This document shows positions 63,701 through 64,000 of a stretch of 64,000 bases of DNA, one piece after another. Location: NCBI GenBank assembly GCA_036274895.1, contig DASUEU010000038.1, positions 182,272-246,271 on the forward strand, written 5' to 3'. Made by a program: the position numbers and the translations under genes. Numbering within the stretch: the stretch's first letter is position 1; each line of letters starts with the position of its first letter. The notes below the pieces were generated by a model. That model made no database searches. It was not told the DNA's origin and was given only the letters and a program-made list of their open reading frames with translations. The DNA comes from CALMKX01 sp036274895. GTDB lineage: Bacteria > Acidobacteriota > Thermoanaerobaculia > Multivoradales > SZUA-115.

Positions 63701-64000
63701 GCGCGGCAGGAAGAGCGCCACCGGCGTCTCCAGCCCCACCCCGGCCGCCTGAAGATGCCGGGCGAGGCGGTTCGCCTTCTCCTCCAGCTCGCCATAGGTC
63801 CACACCGCGCCGTCCGTGTCGACCAGGGCCGGAGCCTCCGGCGTCCGGTCCGCCCAATCCTCGAACAGCTCATGCGCACACCGGTCTGGGATGGGAGCCG
63901 CGGTGTCGATCCACTCGCCCAGGAGCTGGGCGCGCTCGGCGTCCTCGAGGGCGGGCAGGTCCGAGAGCGGGCGAACGGGATCGGCCACGGCCGCGGCGAG
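60725..64000 (-). CDS. Nonribosomal peptide synthetase, ...A-T-E, 5' end beyond window
   Basis: About 1091 residues are visible and the frame is open through the right edge. The first residues (DPVRPLSDLPALEDAERAQL) are the usual end of a C domain, so a condensation domain lies outside. The A domain has YGLFTSGSTGRPKG and FDASAGNLF; its specificity residues (D-A-G-D-V-G-P-V-C) do not match a code I know. The T domain has GGDSILSLQ. The last domain begins LPIQRWFFEQ and carries HHLVVDGVSW, marks of an epimerisation domain, so the loaded residue is converted to D. A short acidic C-terminus (DDEEMERIARLLMEADELLS) may be a docking helix for the next synthetase. It is the most upstream visible gene of the operon. 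Confidence 0.93.
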   Translation of the reverse strand, partial: LAAAVADPVRPLSDLPALEDAERAQLLGEWIDTAAPIPDRCAHELFEDWADRTPEAPALVDTDGAVWTYGELEEKANRLARHLQAAGVGLETPVALFLPRSPELVLAMLATQKAGGFWVPIDPSHPDERTRRMLADSGARVVVTRESLEEVGPSSTARVASGVSPDNVAYGLFTSGSTGRPKGVLVEHRGLWNLTLGFIELLALAPGERLLMVPSLAFDASAGNLFPVLAAGATLVLHPDPGGLGPDDLVRFCEERAVSVIDMPAALWAQWLEALDGRAPGPLLPCLRQIVVGGESIAVERVARWARLTAGRVTVMGPYGPTEASVCTTSWCTVDGADCRPGAVVLPIGRPLPNTRVRLVGRRGELVPLGAPGELMIGGTGVSRGYLDRPAATARAFLPEPGAPTPGARLYATGDLARFLPDGSLEFLGRADGQVKVRGFRIELGEIETALLAHPAVRQAAVVAPAGPGTARRLVAYVVAAAEDQPPAPAELRAFLAESLPDYMVPARFVALERLPLTATGKLDRRALPAPSEEAGGAEPSAPPARGAEQDLAAIIARVLGRAAVGRDDNFFELGGDSILSLQVVAQAQAAGYRLTPRDLFLNQTAAELARVAVAEPGEGGPPAVVAEQGPVTGALPLLPIQRWFFEQRPADLHHWNQALLFVPAEPLEAEALAVALGALVSHHDALRLRFEETAQGWQQEALPPEGLSVPLVRVDLAPLDEADRGAAILALTEDLQSGFDLGSPPLMRAALFELGPGEAGRLFLACHHLVVDGVSWRILLEDLERAYRQAVAGRQVALPAKTTSVKTWAERLSELAAGEELAAEIPHWLEVAGAAARPLPLDGPGGENTVASAEAVRRQLSGPALAAWLGELPRSLGTTLEGGLLAALAVALGEWVGGAVRVDLEGHGREPLFPDVDLSRTVGWLTAVHPVLLPPGPAREPRQILEEVAQRRRALPRGGLGFALLCARATASGEAASLLAMSAPEVVFNYLGRLDGAAGEGLWLAPASETVGPQQSPRARRSHLLEVTASVGAGQLHLELKFSRHRHRRATIEGLAERILRVLEQLAGTPDDEEMERIARLLMEADELLS

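Noticed and set aside
40706..64000. A thaxtomin-like NOS plus NRPS nitration pathway
   Set aside because: NOS and NRPS are about 9 kb apart on separate transcripts, and no nitrating P450 (TxtE-like) is visible in the window.

Overview
The window is very GC-rich and densely coding, with no gene-free stretch longer than about 250 bases. Gene content points to an Acidobacteriota-type bacterium, perhaps class Thermoanaerobaculia. The clues are an Oar-like TonB receptor with an N-terminal carboxypeptidase-regulatory domain, sulfatase-TPR fusions, a kinase-TPR receptor, an acidobacterial-type (ADOP/MacB-like) permease, an IPTL-CTERM surface protein and a BlaI/M56 pair. This lineage call is an inference from gene families; no rRNA or tRNA gene was recognised.

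Layout. 1-828: end of a membrane-anchored TPR protein. 921-3376: a blaI-M56 sensor pair with a clear autoregulated promoter and twin operators. 4807-6474: a folate/pterin operon (pteridine reductase-like SDR, folB, folK). 6529-8640: a secreted beta-lactamase-fold hydrolase. 8767-16118: two sulfatase-TPR proteins and a TonB-dependent receptor. 16193-21015: GNAT, secreted proteins, a lipase-like protein with a DUF4785-like partner, and a SirB1-like protein. 21072-27309: a leftward set made of a polyamine transporter (potABCD), an EamA permease, an overlapping Phd/RelE pair and a hypothetical gene. 27541-30199: a less GC-rich patch with a secreted protein under a textbook promoter, a divergent DprA and a decayed pseudogene. 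30263-35080: a lipoprotein, an M48 peptidase, an ABHD14-like hydrolase, a SEC-C protein and a Dnmt2-like methyltransferase. 35300-40596: a nucleotidyl cyclase-kinase-TPR fusion and an IPTL-CTERM protein. 40706-44567: nitric oxide synthase oxygenase, a YdcF protein, signal peptidase I, a NUDIX hydrolase and a DUF4920 protein. 44685-48507: TrmH, a ferredoxin-NADP reductase, a DUF6544-like protein and a double FKBP. 48621-64000: kynurenine 3-monooxygenase with a DUF6875-YbaK protein, convergent with an NRPS operon that runs off the right edge.

The NRPS operon reads leftward: ...-A-T-E, then a MacB-like permease, then C-A-T-Cy-A-T-TE. The specificity residues I read give a near-exact cysteine code for the last A domain and a glycine-like code for the one before it. 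The predicted product therefore ends in (D-residue)-Gly-Cys/thiazoline. The Cy domain has a Ser where the first Asp of its DxxxxD motif is expected, so cyclisation is uncertain.

Other signals. (i) Palindromic dispersed repeats recur between genes and twice inside coding sequence; one 87-bp element forms part of the N-terminus of a sulfatase. (ii) Seven genes have a TANNNT hexamer only 8-9 nt before the start codon, mostly without a Shine-Dalgarno, as expected for leaderless transcripts. (iii) The NO synthase promoter carries a perfect inverted repeat over its -10 region.
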